The notes below the pieces were generated by a model. That model did no database searches and was not told the DNA's origin. It saw only the letters and a list, made by a program, of their open reading frames with translations. Position numbers and translations under genes: made by a program. Positions 1 to 10,700 of a stretch of DNA of 64,000 nt are shown one piece after another. How positions within the stretch are numbered: position 1 is the stretch's first letter; the number at the start of each line of letters is the position of its first letter. The DNA lies in contig CM053154.1 in the NCBI GenBank assembly GCA_028571685.1, positions 64,501-128,500 on the forward strand, written 5' to 3'. Origin of the DNA: Heterohyrax brucei (Eukaryota > Chordata > Mammalia > Hyracoidea > Procaviidae).

Positions 1-951
1 TTTTATATGAACATTCAGCCCCAATACTCGGCTGTGTTAGTGGAAAACTTAAGAGACAGCTTAGTAACAATAATCACAAAAATATACATATACTAGGAAT
101 GAGGAGAATATATATATATAGAACAGTATTTTAATAAATTTAACAAGCCATCAAGAGATAGTAGTGGCATGCAAGGTGAGAAATCATAACTTGGCTAATC
201 TAATCTCTATTAAGAAGATATTCTACACTAGGCTAAATTAAGTTACACCAACTGTCATGGATTGAACTGTGTCCCTCCCTAAAATATGTGCAGCCATGTG
301 GCTGGGCCATGATTCCCAGTATCTTGTGACTGTCCTCCATTTTGTGGTTTTCCTATGCTGCATGTTAAAGGATTGGGGTGAGGCTGTAAATTCCTTCATA
401 GGATCACCTCCCTGCTCCACTGTACAGGGAGTTTCCCTGGAGGTTGGCTTGCCCCACCCTTAATCCTTTCATCCTATGAGAGATAAAAGGAAAGAGAAGC
501 ATGTAGAGAGTTGGGAACCTCACACCATCAAGAAAGCAGCACCAGGAGAAGAGTGCATCCTTCAGACCTGAGGTTCCTGCACCAAGATGCTCCCTGGACA
601 AAGACTGATATAATATCGGGCTTTCCTCCAGAGCCAACAAGGGGGAAAGCCTTCCCCTGGAGCAGACAGTGTAAGAGGGACACAATTCAATCCATGACAG
701 TTGGTGTAACTTAATTTAGCCTAGTGTAGAATGTCTTCTTAATAGAGATTAGATTAGCCAAGTTATGATTTCTCACCTTGCATGCCACTACTATCTCTTG
801 ATGGCTTGTTAAATTTATTAAAATACTGTTCTATATATATATATTCTCCTCATTCCTAGTATATGTATATTTTTGTGATTATTGTTACTAAGCTGTCTCT
901 TAAGTTTTCCACTAACACAGCCGAGTATTGGGGCTGAATGTTCATATAAAA
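1..951. repeat. Near-perfect inverted repeat (arms 1-277 and 675-951)
   Basis: Bases 1-277 are the reverse complement of 675-951, base for base with no indel (paired coordinates always sum to 952). I counted two mismatches: ATATT/ACATT near 219 and C/T near 268. The spacer is 397 bases. The arms hold unique-looking AT-rich flank plus the first 25 bases of an LTR that starts at 253. The left arm runs to the first base of the window, so its real length is unknown. The high identity implies a recent event or an assembly artefact. Confidence 0.95.
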
Positions 952-1127
952 AAAGTGAAAATGAGACACTTAATTTTTAAGTGCTTAAACCAGAGTTAAA
1001 ATAAACAATACACTGTTTCACTCTACTCACTGTGTAAGAATAAACCTTCCTTTTTAAAAGCCATCCACTCTGTGGTCTTTCTGTTAGAGCAGCTCTACGC
1101 CAAGCCAAGTGCCATCTGACTAAAACA
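253..1127 (+). mobile_element. MaLR-like LTR split by an inverted copy of its own flank
   Basis: The LTR starts TGTCATGGATTG and follows the family consensus seen at 36821 and 40918 up to about 675. It resumes at about 1030 with the shared 3' part (AATAAA signal near 1040, tail ACTAAAACA at 1127). The 355 bases between hold the inverted arm (675-951) plus 952-1029. GTGTAAG occurs on both sides of the break (about 669 and 1034). No matching 5-bp TSD is visible, unlike other copies. A short CCAAGCCAAGTGCC segment near 1100 is absent from sister copies. Confidence 0.75.
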
Positions 1128-2048
1128 CTGAGTGTCATTAAACAAAATTACTGTTAACACAAGATACTCACATGCATCAACTCGTATGTTTGCTGTCCTG
1201 AGTTTAATTTTTGGTGCTTGTACTAAAAGGCAATATTTACAGGAAGATGTTAGTAGCAAATTTTTTCCCTAATAGAAAACCACCGGTCTAGAGTTAACTA
1301 TTTTGATATAGTTCCAATTAAAAAATTAACATTTCAATTTGAAATTTTTCATCCCTTTGACAGTTTCCCTTTCATTACATTTTGATATAAAGTTAGGAGT
1401 CTTGTTGAAAACTCTGCTGTATTAAAAACATTTTTACAGTTTCAATTCATTCTCAGTTACCTAATGCTCAATGGCATGTTCCTACCTGATAAAAATTTTC
1501 CTACATGTGTTGCATTCTTTGTTTCTCCCCATGAGTTCTTTGGGTTTTATATCAACTGACTTTGGGATGAAAGACCACAAAACAGCTTTCTCTCCTGTGT
1601 AAATTTTCTGACATACCAGAAGTAGTCTTTTCTCACAGTGTATTAGTTACAGTAGGATGGTTCTGTGGCAATACAAACAGACTAAACGTTGAAAATATGG
1701 GATGCCTCACCAGTGTACTTAATTCTCATTCATGTGAAATACAAACGGGGTCTTGGGGGGGGGGTGACAAAAGTCTGCTGTTTCCATTCAATTCCTCTGT
1801 CTTCAGCAAGCATTGCTATCTTCAGCCTGTACCCACTAAGGTCTCGACAGGGGTCATCTCCACTTCTGTCTCACAGAGAATGAGAAGTCAAGGAAAAGTG
1901 CTTGGAAGATTTTTGTGGTTGAGCCCTAGAAGGGACATGCATCACTTGTGCATACATTCTATGTAGAGAGCTGTGTTACATGGTCCCACCCCCAGTAAAG
2001 GGAGGGTGAGAAATGTAGGCTGTGTGTCCAACACAAAAAGAAAGTGAG
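1128..2048. other. No gene recognised
   Basis: AT-rich sequence downstream of the zinc-finger pseudogene. Open frames near 1689-1966 are short, not conserved in any way I can recognise, and cross a G-run. Part of this may be 3' UTR of the dead zinc-finger gene, but I see no clear poly(A) signal to support that. Confidence 0.5.
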
Positions 2049-3311
<1,263 letters not shown>

Positions 3312-3884
3312 ATCCCTCTGTCCTAGAGACCCACAGAGTGGGTGCCTGCATCGACTTGGGACCGGAAGAACCGGATGGTGCCTGGCCACCACCAGTGATA
3401 GCCACGACGGAGCTCACAGAGAGGAGCCTCACTGGCAACACAAGAATAAAAAGAGGTGCATCATGAGCTCTCCACTAAAAGACCTCAATTGATGGTCCAG
3501 CGGTTTTGGGGTTACTCTGAGAGCATGGCCCTCTTCCCTGATGCTGCCCTCTCCCATAAATTATAACAAAGGTCCACTCTTTGGACAGGAATGGATTGGA
3601 CTTGGCAAGGCAGAGTGACCATATATTGGAAGCACTTTATGGTTCTATACATCTATAGGATATCATCTTGCTGATCTCTGGCTGGAGGAAGGGGAGTGGA
3701 TGGAGAGGAGGGGAAAGGAGACTGTTGGGAGGATGAGACAGGTATGGAGCAGGAGGAATAGTGTGCTATCACCAGACAGGGAGAGCAGTGGAAGCTGCAT
3801 ATAGGGGGGCATGTAAACTTACATGTGAATGTACATTTTCACTCAGTTATGTTAAATAAAAATAAAAAAAAATCCCTCTGTCCT
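3312..3884 (+). mobile_element. 5'-truncated L1 3' UTR with 13-bp TSD
   Basis: The element body is 3325-3871, ending in an A-rich tail (AATAAAAATAAAAAAAA). The 13-base sequence ATCCCTCTGTCCT occurs at 3312-3324 and again at 3872-3884, a clean TSD. The body matches the L1 3' UTR seen in antisense at about 10.7-11.3 kb, for example the shared block GGTGCCTGGCCACCACCA. It is inserted in the coding linker of the zinc-finger pseudogene; removing it restores the frame across the junction. Confidence 0.85.
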
Positions 3885-3967
3885 CATTCCTGAATAGTGT
3901 CTATTATTTAGTGCCAGTGGGTAAATATAGTTTGAACTCTTTCCACAGGTGATTCTTGAATAGCATC
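3885..3967 (-). pseudogene. Linker segment of the zinc-finger pseudogene (second repeat unit)
   Basis: On the minus strand this reads ITCGKSSNYIYPLALNNRHY and so on, a second copy of the 22-codon unit at 6602-6653. It lies between the L1 insertion (right TSD ends at 3884) and the ERV-L LTR (starts at 3968). GCATC at 3963-3967 is the probable TSD partner of GTGTC at 6597-6601. KRAB zinc-finger proteins commonly carry such a non-finger spacer between KRAB and the fingers. Confidence 0.75.
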
Positions 3968-4559
3968 TGTCTTAGCCTGGGTTTTCTAGGAAAGCAAAAC
4001 CAGTAACATGTGTAGGTACAAGGAAAGATTTATAATATATATATCGAGATAGATAGATAGATACAGATATAGGAAACAGCTCACATAATCACAGAAGCTG
4101 AATGTCCCAAGCTCTGACACAAGCTTCATGTGGCCACGGAAGCTGAGGAACCCAAAGTCAGCAAGTTAGAGACCAGAGTTCTAGATCACCGGTTGTGTAG
4201 GTCAGTGGATCCCAAGCTGGTGGTGAGATGAAGTGACAGAGGCTGGCAAAACCAGAATCGGCAGGTCAGGGAGCAGGGGTGGCAGAGGCTGGCGAAACCA
4301 GGATAGGCAGGTCAGGGAGCAGGACTCTCAAGTGCCGACTGTAAGGACTGATGAGTCCAACAGCTGCTAGTTCAAGTCCTGGAACCAGATGCTGGAAGAA
4401 GAGAGCAGGAGCTCCTGGCCACGTGAGCGACCAGCCGCCGTAGTAAAAAGGTCGTGAGATGAGAGTCGAGGGGCAGGGAGCCACCACAAACCCTGCCCTG
4501 CCACTTAATACAGCAGCCAAATATGTAGCAGACAAGTTGACATAATCCTGACCACCACA
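3968..4559 (-). mobile_element. ERV-L type 3' LTR
   Basis: Begins TG and ends CA on both strands, as an LTR should. The plus-strand left edge (TGTCTTAGCCTGGGTTTTCT) resembles the terminus of MLT2/ERV-L LTRs. The half from about 4262 to 4559 is repeated directly at 6300-6596. A GATA-rich stretch near 4035-4065 is a simple repeat inside the LTR. Just inside the element, minus-strand GACAAGGGGTGGAC is a plausible polypurine tract. Confidence 0.8.
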
Positions 4560-6299
4560 GTCCACCCCTTGTCAATTTGGCATCTGCACACATCTCACCT
4601 TACCATGCACAGTCTCTGAAGGAGTTCAGTTACAAAGTCATACTTATGTCAACATCATATAACTAACACATGTATGACTGAAAATGCAGCCTTGGCTATT
4701 TACATCTTATGTTTCATAAGTAAACAAAACATCCAATACACACATACAAAGCAGGAATACTCATAGCAATTACAGTCCTCGTTTCTGCAACTGGTTGCGT
4801 GGCCATAACTGATATTTAGAACTACCTTCTTCTACAACCCATTCTGTATTCCCTTTGCCCTCAGCAAGTACCTCAGCTGGTTGTGGTTCCTTCCCTGGTG
4901 AGGTGACCCAAACCTTCATTCCTGAAGGGTCTGGGCTATTATCACTCATTTTGGAGTTGGGTTGCTGCAGTTTTCCATTGACCTTAATCACAGGACATGG
5001 TAGTACTAGGAGGCATCCTAAGGGATCTCCTGCATTCCAAACATACTCTTCTTTACTTCCATTATGTAATGTCAATCTAATTTCATCTTCATAGTCAGGA
5101 TCAATCACACCGGCCAGTATTGTAACTCCCTTCTTTGTCTGTTGATCCAGAGGTACAAGGAGCCCAAGATGGCCTGGTGGCAATTTTAGCTTCCAGTTCA
5201 GTGGAATCGTTGATGTGTCTCCAGGTGGCAGCATTCCTCCCTTTGGAACTAAGACATTTAATCCTGCAGAACATAAGGTCATGGGGACAGGAAGCAAAAA
5301 TCTTGCAAGTGAGTGGTGCGACTCCCATTTCCACCCATTGATTCCTGGACCCATGAATCCTGGCGATAGGAGAAACAGCACTGTATATTGGACGCTGGTT
5401 TAGAGCATACACAGCCTCCTGGAGAACACTTCCCCAACCCTGGAAGGTAGTGCCACCTAGCTGGCAGCATAATTGTGTCTTCAGGAGACCATTCCATCGT
5501 TCTATCAAGCCAGCTGCTTCAGGATGATGGGGAACATGGTAAGACCAGCGAATTCCTTGAGCATGGGCCCACTGCCGCACTTCATTTGCTGTGAAGTGAG
5601 TCCCTTGATCAGAGGCAATGCTGTGTGGGATTCCATGACGGTGGATGAGGCATGCTGTAAGTCCACGGATGGTAGTTTTAGCAGAAGCATGTCGTGCCGG
5701 GTAGGCAAATCCACATCCAGAGTAAGTATCTATCCCAGTAAGGACAAAACGCTTTCCTTTCCATGATGGAAGCAGTCCAATGTAATCAACTTGCCACCAG
5801 GTTGCTGGCTGATCACCTCGAGGAACAGTGCCATATCGAGGACTCAGTGTTGGTCTCTGCTGCTGGCAGATTGGGCACTCAGCAGTGGCTGTAGCCAAGT
5901 CAGCCTTGGTGAGCGGGAGCCTATGTTGCTGAGCTCATGCATAACCACTGTCCCTGCTACCATGACCACTTTGTTCATGGGCCCACTGAGCAACGACAGA
6001 GGTAGCCGGAGAAAAAGGATGATTGGTTCCCACAGAACGGGTCATCTTGTCCACTTGATTGTTAAACTCATCCTCTGCTGAGGTTGGATCTGCCTCGATG
6101 GCACTTGGCTGACTGGCTGCTGAGGTTACTTTTTGATGAGCATTCACATGAGACACAAATATTTTCACTTCTTTGGCCCATTCAGGGAGGTCTTTCCACA
6201 TACCTCTCCCCATAAATCCTTGTCTCCAATCTTCTGATCATGTTCCTTCCAAGTCCCTGACCAACTGGCCAAGCCATTGACCACAGCCCATGAATCAGT
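4560..6299 (-). pseudogene. ERV-L pol remnant: RNase H end, integrase, dUTPase
   Basis: An old endogenous retrovirus fragment, not a functional virus. In minus-strand order it holds the end of RNase H (about 6213-5935, HVNAHQKVTS), an integrase (about 5898-5340) and a dUTPase-like domain (about 5290-4770, with VIDPDYEDEI). Integrase core acidic residues are visible in VDYIG, ASDQGTHF and HPEAAGLIERWNG. The zinc-binding region is represented only by CPICQQQ. A dUTPase downstream of integrase is diagnostic for ERV-L (class III). The reading frame shifts at about 5940-5900 and again near 5340, so no continuous polyprotein exists. Reverse transcriptase, protease, gag and env are absent. The 5' side is joined directly to a partial LTR at about 6300, so everything from the LTR middle through reverse transcriptase has been lost. 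Confidence 0.88.
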
Positions 6300-6596
6300 A
6301 GGTCAGGGAGCAGGAGCGGCAGAGGCTGGCGAAACCAGGATAGGCAGGTCAGGGAGCAGGACTCTCAAGTGCCGACTGTAAGGACTGATGAGTCCAACAG
6401 CTGCTAGTTCAAGTCCTGGAACCAGATGCTGGAAGAAGAGAGCAGGAGCTCCTGGCCACGTGAGCGACCAGCGGCCGTAGTAAAAGGGTCGTGAGATGAG
6501 AGCCAAGGGGCAGAGAGCCACCACAAACCCTGCCCTGTCACTTAATACAGCAGCCAAATACGTAGTAGCCAAGTTGGCATAATCCTGACCACCACA
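6300..6596 (-). mobile_element. Partial ERV-L 5' LTR
   Basis: About 297 bases nearly identical to 4262-4559 in direct orientation, ending in the same LTR terminus (CCACCACA on plus). Only the 5' half of the LTR is kept; at about 6300 it passes straight into pol. It abuts the zinc-finger linker at 6597. Confidence 0.85.
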
Positions 6597-6803
6597 GTGT
6601 CTATTACTTAGTACCAATGGGTAAATATAGTTTGAACTCTTTCCACAGGTGATATTTCTGAAAGGGAAAGGGCCTGGGCTTAAATGAAATGTTTTTCCTA
6701 ATTCAGCTCTGTCCTTAGTTGCTGCCTTCTTGTTGGTGATCACAACTTGCCCCAAGTGTTTGCCTTGACTTTTCCGGCTCCTCTTAATCAGACCATCCAG
6801 TTC
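6597..6803 (-). pseudogene. Start of terminal exon (linker) of the zinc-finger pseudogene
   Basis: A splice acceptor (TTTTTGATGTCCAG) ends at 6804 and the exon starts at 6803. It reads ELDGLIKRSRKSQGKHLGQ and continues open to the ERV insertion. KHLGQVVITNKK followed by ELGKTFHLSP is typical of the spacer between KRAB and the fingers, reminiscent of the ZNF33-type spacer as I remember it (low certainty). The exon is broken at 6597 by the ERV-L LTR. Confidence 0.75.
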
Positions 6804-7439
6804 CTGGACATCAAAAATGAGGAAAAAAAATTCTATGACTTAACTCTACTTCTGTGAAACTGTTTAGGTGCTGGTGCTCTGAGAGGCTGGCTTCTTGATA
6901 CCAGTTTCAGAGTCCCAGTGTATCTATCCCCAGAGTATTTTTTGGTGGTTCTGTGTTAAATCTGTTAAGTTCGGACTAAGTAGAAACAGAAAAAGGATAA
7001 ACTATGAATGTGCACACACTTATTTCTGGACATGGCCTTCAAAATTGCTTAAATACAGGAAAGTAAGCTCAAGAAGCAAATGAAGACATCCCACTTACAG
7101 AAAAGTGATTGTCTCAGGGACAAGAAACACACGCAATAAAGGTGAGTTAAACCACAACAATAAACAGTGTGCAATGTGACATGGACATTAGTAAACAGAG
7201 GTGTTGGGGGAAGTTCAAGAGGAGACAATGAGTGTCAGACAAACAGAGCAGAATCTACGTCTGCCTCACACTTGAACAGCTGCAACAGAATCTTCACTAG
7301 TCAACTTATTTCCAGGACCATTTCTATTTTATTACTGCCAACACCAACTAAATTTGTAAAAGCAACAATTTTCTCTTTTTCTAAAAAGAAAACCTTGTAA
7401 TACATGCTCTAACCGTAACTATGAATTAAAACTATACAA
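6804..7439. other. Intron of the zinc-finger pseudogene; no feature recognised
   Basis: Between the terminal exon and the KRAB-A exon. I looked on the minus strand for a KRAB-B exon and did not see one I could defend. The short open frames here have no family resemblance. Confidence 0.45.
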
Positions 7440-7875
7440 ACATCTCACAAGAGGTGTACCACCATCAGGGGTCTCCCCACAACATGTGCTGGAATTTGAA
7501 CCTCTGTGCATAAGGATACAATCTCATTTGAGAATAGGGTTTCTTTGTCATGTTAATGAGCCCATGAGTGTAGGGTGTATCCTCAACCTAATCACTGCTG
7601 AGTTGTAAGAAGCAGTATAGACACAGAGACAGGCAAGCACAAATGGGACAAAGACAGATGCCACATCATGTAAAGCTTGTCAAGGATCTAAGGATTGCCA
7701 AGAATCCAAAGATTGCTACAAGGAACTGAAATAGACAAAGAAAGACCTCTCTCTACAGCCGCACTCTGAATTCAAACATCTGCCCTCCTAAACTGTGAGA
7801 AAACCAAACTTATGTTCTCTAAAGCCACCCAATAGTGGCATTCCTGTTACACATGAGGAAACTACATACACACTG
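7440..7875 (+). mobile_element. Diverged MLT1/MaLR-like LTR
   Basis: Shows the layout of MaLR LTRs: GGGGTCTCCCCACAACATG near the start, a middle with AGACACAGAGACAGGCAAG, then AACTGTGAGAAAACCAAACT and AAGCCACCCAATAGTGGCAT near the end. It is clearly older than the other LTR copies in the window. Exact ends and a TSD are not clear. Confidence 0.55.
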
Positions 7876-8312
7876 TGTCTAATGTGTAGTCAGACCTGTG
7901 TTCTCCTGGGCAGACACTTGTCCTAACTGCCCTAGAGCTCATCAGAAGTCAGCCACTGTTAATTACCACACCCACCTCCCTGCACAGTGCCCATTGCTGA
8001 CCTGGGAATCCTTCTACTATCTATGACTCTTCTCCTTCCTCCAATTTGAAGATCACTTCAGGTTTGGTAGCACAATGCCCTGTTAATGGGAAATCACACA
8101 GAACTTTCACAAAACTGCTTTAAGCTTCAGAATCTCTGAGGAATTACAAGAGCCCACTTGACCCTTTCACTAGAGAGGGAAATAACAGGCATTTTCTCTT
8201 GCCTAGACTCTCAAATCTAAATAGCATTAAACTTAATCATCAGTCTGTATATTTACCAATGAAAGAAAAAACTTCTTATCCTGGGAGTTTGTTTCTGGGG
8301 AAATTCGTACAC

Positions 8313-8405
8313 CTAGTGACACCAGGCTGCTGTATTTCTCTAGCGTCACATCCCTGTAGAGGGTCTTCTGCACGGTGTCCATCCTCAAACAACACTGACT
8401 CCTGT
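8313..8405 (-). pseudogene. Broken KRAB-A exon of the zinc-finger pseudogene
   Basis: Minus strand reads VQKTLYRDVTLEKYSSLVSL and then a splice donor (CTAG|GTGTAC, exon end 8313), the C-terminal half of a KRAB-A box. Just upstream, ESVLFED in another frame matches the usual start of the box. About 38 bases of the middle (the TQEEW region) are missing between them, which also shifts the frame. A MaLR-like LTR begins at 8406, at the very start of the exon. KRAB normally recruits TRIM28 (KAP1) to silence chromatin; this copy could not. Confidence 0.8.
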
Positions 8406-9031
8406 TGTCATGAACAGTGTTCCCCCAAAATATGTGCAAACTTGGCAAGGTGATGATTCCATTATTGAATGGTTACCTCTTCATTTTGTGATATGATGTG
8501 ATAATTCTTCATTTTGTGTGTTGTAAGTTCTGATTTCTATGTGTTCATAGGCAGAATTAGATTATGTTAATGAGAAATAGATTACGTTTCTTATATTAGG
8601 GCAGGATTAAGGCAGGATGCATCACCCTTATTTATGTTGCCACCCTTATCCATGTCATCACTCTTGTTTGAATCACAAACTTTTTCTTACAAAAGATAAA
8701 GGGAAAGAAAAGCAAGCAGACAGACAGGGACTTCAATATCACCAAGAAAGAAGAGCCAAGAATGGAGAGCGTCACTTGGGCCCAGGGTCCCTGCACTGAG
8801 AACCTTCTAGACCCAACGGAAGACTGATGCTGAGACACATGGAGATCTCCAAGGAAATCCGGGCCTCCACAGATACAAAATGAGCCTACAAAGAGATAGA
8901 AAGCCTTCCTCTAGAGCTGGCACTCTAAATTCAGATTTCTAGGCTCCTAAATCATGATACAATAAATTTTGGTTTGTTGAAGCTACCTACTCATGACATT
9001 TCTGTTATGGCAGTACTAGGTAACTAAGATA
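8406..9031 (+). mobile_element. MaLR-like LTR inserted in the KRAB exon
   Basis: Starts TGTCATGAACAGTG, ends GTAACTAAGATA. Flanked by CCTGT (8401-8405) and TCTGT (9032-9036), a 5-bp TSD with one change. The interior shows the family hallmarks: CCCCCAAAATATGTG at the start and ATTTCTGTTATGGCAG near the end. Confidence 0.75.
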
Positions 9032-9036
9032 TCTGT

Positions 9037-10209
9037 AGCAGCACATCGTTTTTGGGTCATCAGTCCTGGATCACAAGAACAAGATGTCTAGGGACTTATT
9101 CTACATCTGTGTGTATGTATTTATTTTGCTTATTTGTGCTATGTATGTTTGTGTGTGTATATAAATAAATGTATTTTATATAAGATACTATAAACATTTT
9201 GTACTTTACATTGTGGGACAAAGAAGCCACAGTAGAAACATGCTAGCTCCATATTAATTTGTTAATTCCTGAAAATATTATTTTCTTTTATATATCTGGA
9301 ACTGTCCTCATTGCTAGGGAGAATGGTATGAAAGTCTCCTACAAGCTCATGGCTTGGTATGGAGACACAAATATAAACAACCCACAACAGTAAGTTAGAG
9401 GAGCTGAGTTAGACACTAGATTACAAAGGTGGAGAAATACTGGTTCTATTACATACTGTCAGGCTTATGTGTTACTGAAGAGCCAAAGAGGTTTAGATCT
9501 CCACATGAACAGCACTGGAGGCAACAACTTAAGAAGGAGAGGCAGGAAGAGCATGCACCGTATCACTGGTCATGCCAACAGTGCAGTTTCTGTTAACAGT
9601 GATGAAGGTGAAGAGTGTGAGTTCTTGGAACCGATTAAGGAGTTAATTTGTCATTTACATACTTGGCAATAAATTATTCCAGCAATAAAATTTTCATGTG
9701 TTGCTGTTTTTCAGTTATTTATAAATTAAATTTAAACACAAGGACATCTTAGTATTTACTTCCCATATCACAGTGGACTGCTGCTTGTGTCTACCTCAGG
9801 GAGAACACCTCCACTTCAGAAGCCACAAGTGTGAATAATGAGGGACATAAAAGATACAAACTACATGATGAGACCTGCAAGGTCACAGTCACCCCCTAAA
9901 AATGGCTAAGAGGCAGAGAGGAAGAAATGAGGGAGACAGACTACCACCTACATGAGGGTAACAGAACAACAAGAACACAGAAGAGGGAACTAATCCATGG
10001 AGGGGGGAGGGACGTGGGGGAAGCAGCAAAAGAATCTGCTACTATTTTCTTAGACAGAGGGTGAAAGGAAGTTTTACTTCTACACTATATGCACGGGCAG
10101 CTAAGTAGATACTGACGCCGTAAATGAAAACTGGGGAAAGGACAAACACGAATGGTGGACGTGGGACAGACCCTGGCCACATGCTATCAGAAGATTTTGT
10201 GGTCAAATG
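9037..10209. other. No gene recognised
   Basis: AT-rich, with TATA/TGTG-rich stretches near 9110-9190. No splice-flanked homology or repeat family that I recognise. The 67-aa frame at 9469-9672 has no supporting context. Confidence 0.5.
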
Positions 10210-10700
10210 TATTGTTGCTGTCAGGTGTCCCTGAGTTAGTTCTGACTCACAGCAACCCTTTGCATGACAGAACAAACTGCTGCCTGGTCACATGCCTTTC
10301 TTTCAATTTTTGCATTTTCAGCCCATTGCTGCAGCCACTGTGTCACTCCTCGTTGAGGGTCTTCCTTTTTCCATCAGCCCTCTACCTTGCTAACCATGCT
10401 ATCTTTCCATAAGGACTAGTACCCCACAAATACATGTCCAAATCATGTGAAACACAGTCTCACCATCTTCATTTCTAAGGAGCATTTTGGCTGCACTGCT
10501 TCCAAGACAGATCTATTCATTCTTCTGGCAGCCTACGGCATGTTCAGTATTCGTCACTGACATCATAAATTTAAGGGCATCAATTCTTCAGTCTTCCTTA
10601 TTAGTTGTCCAGCTTTTCCATGCATATAAGATGATTTAAAATACCATGGCTTGGATCAACTGCATCCTACTCTTCAAAATGACATCTTTGTGAACACTTT
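10210..10700 (-). mobile_element. RTE (BovB-like) 3' part, antisense
   Basis: Matches the antisense of the RTE 3' region seen at 27.5-27.9 kb and 46.4-46.66 kb (ATTGTTGCTGTCAGGTG, then TTCTGACTCACAGCAACCC). It continues at 14232 after removal of an L1. AACACTTT at 10693-10700 recurs at 14232-14239 as the TSD of that L1. Confidence 0.8.

Noticed and set aside
4257-6597. Direct 300-bp repeat as a segmental duplication
   Set aside because: The repeated unit starts exactly at the LTR terminus and flanks ERV-L pol, so it is the two LTRs of one provirus remnant.
6804-8312. KRAB-B exon between the KRAB-A and zinc-finger exons
   Set aside because: I could not find a defensible match on the minus strand; part of the interval is an old LTR. 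It may be absent or too decayed to recognise by eye.
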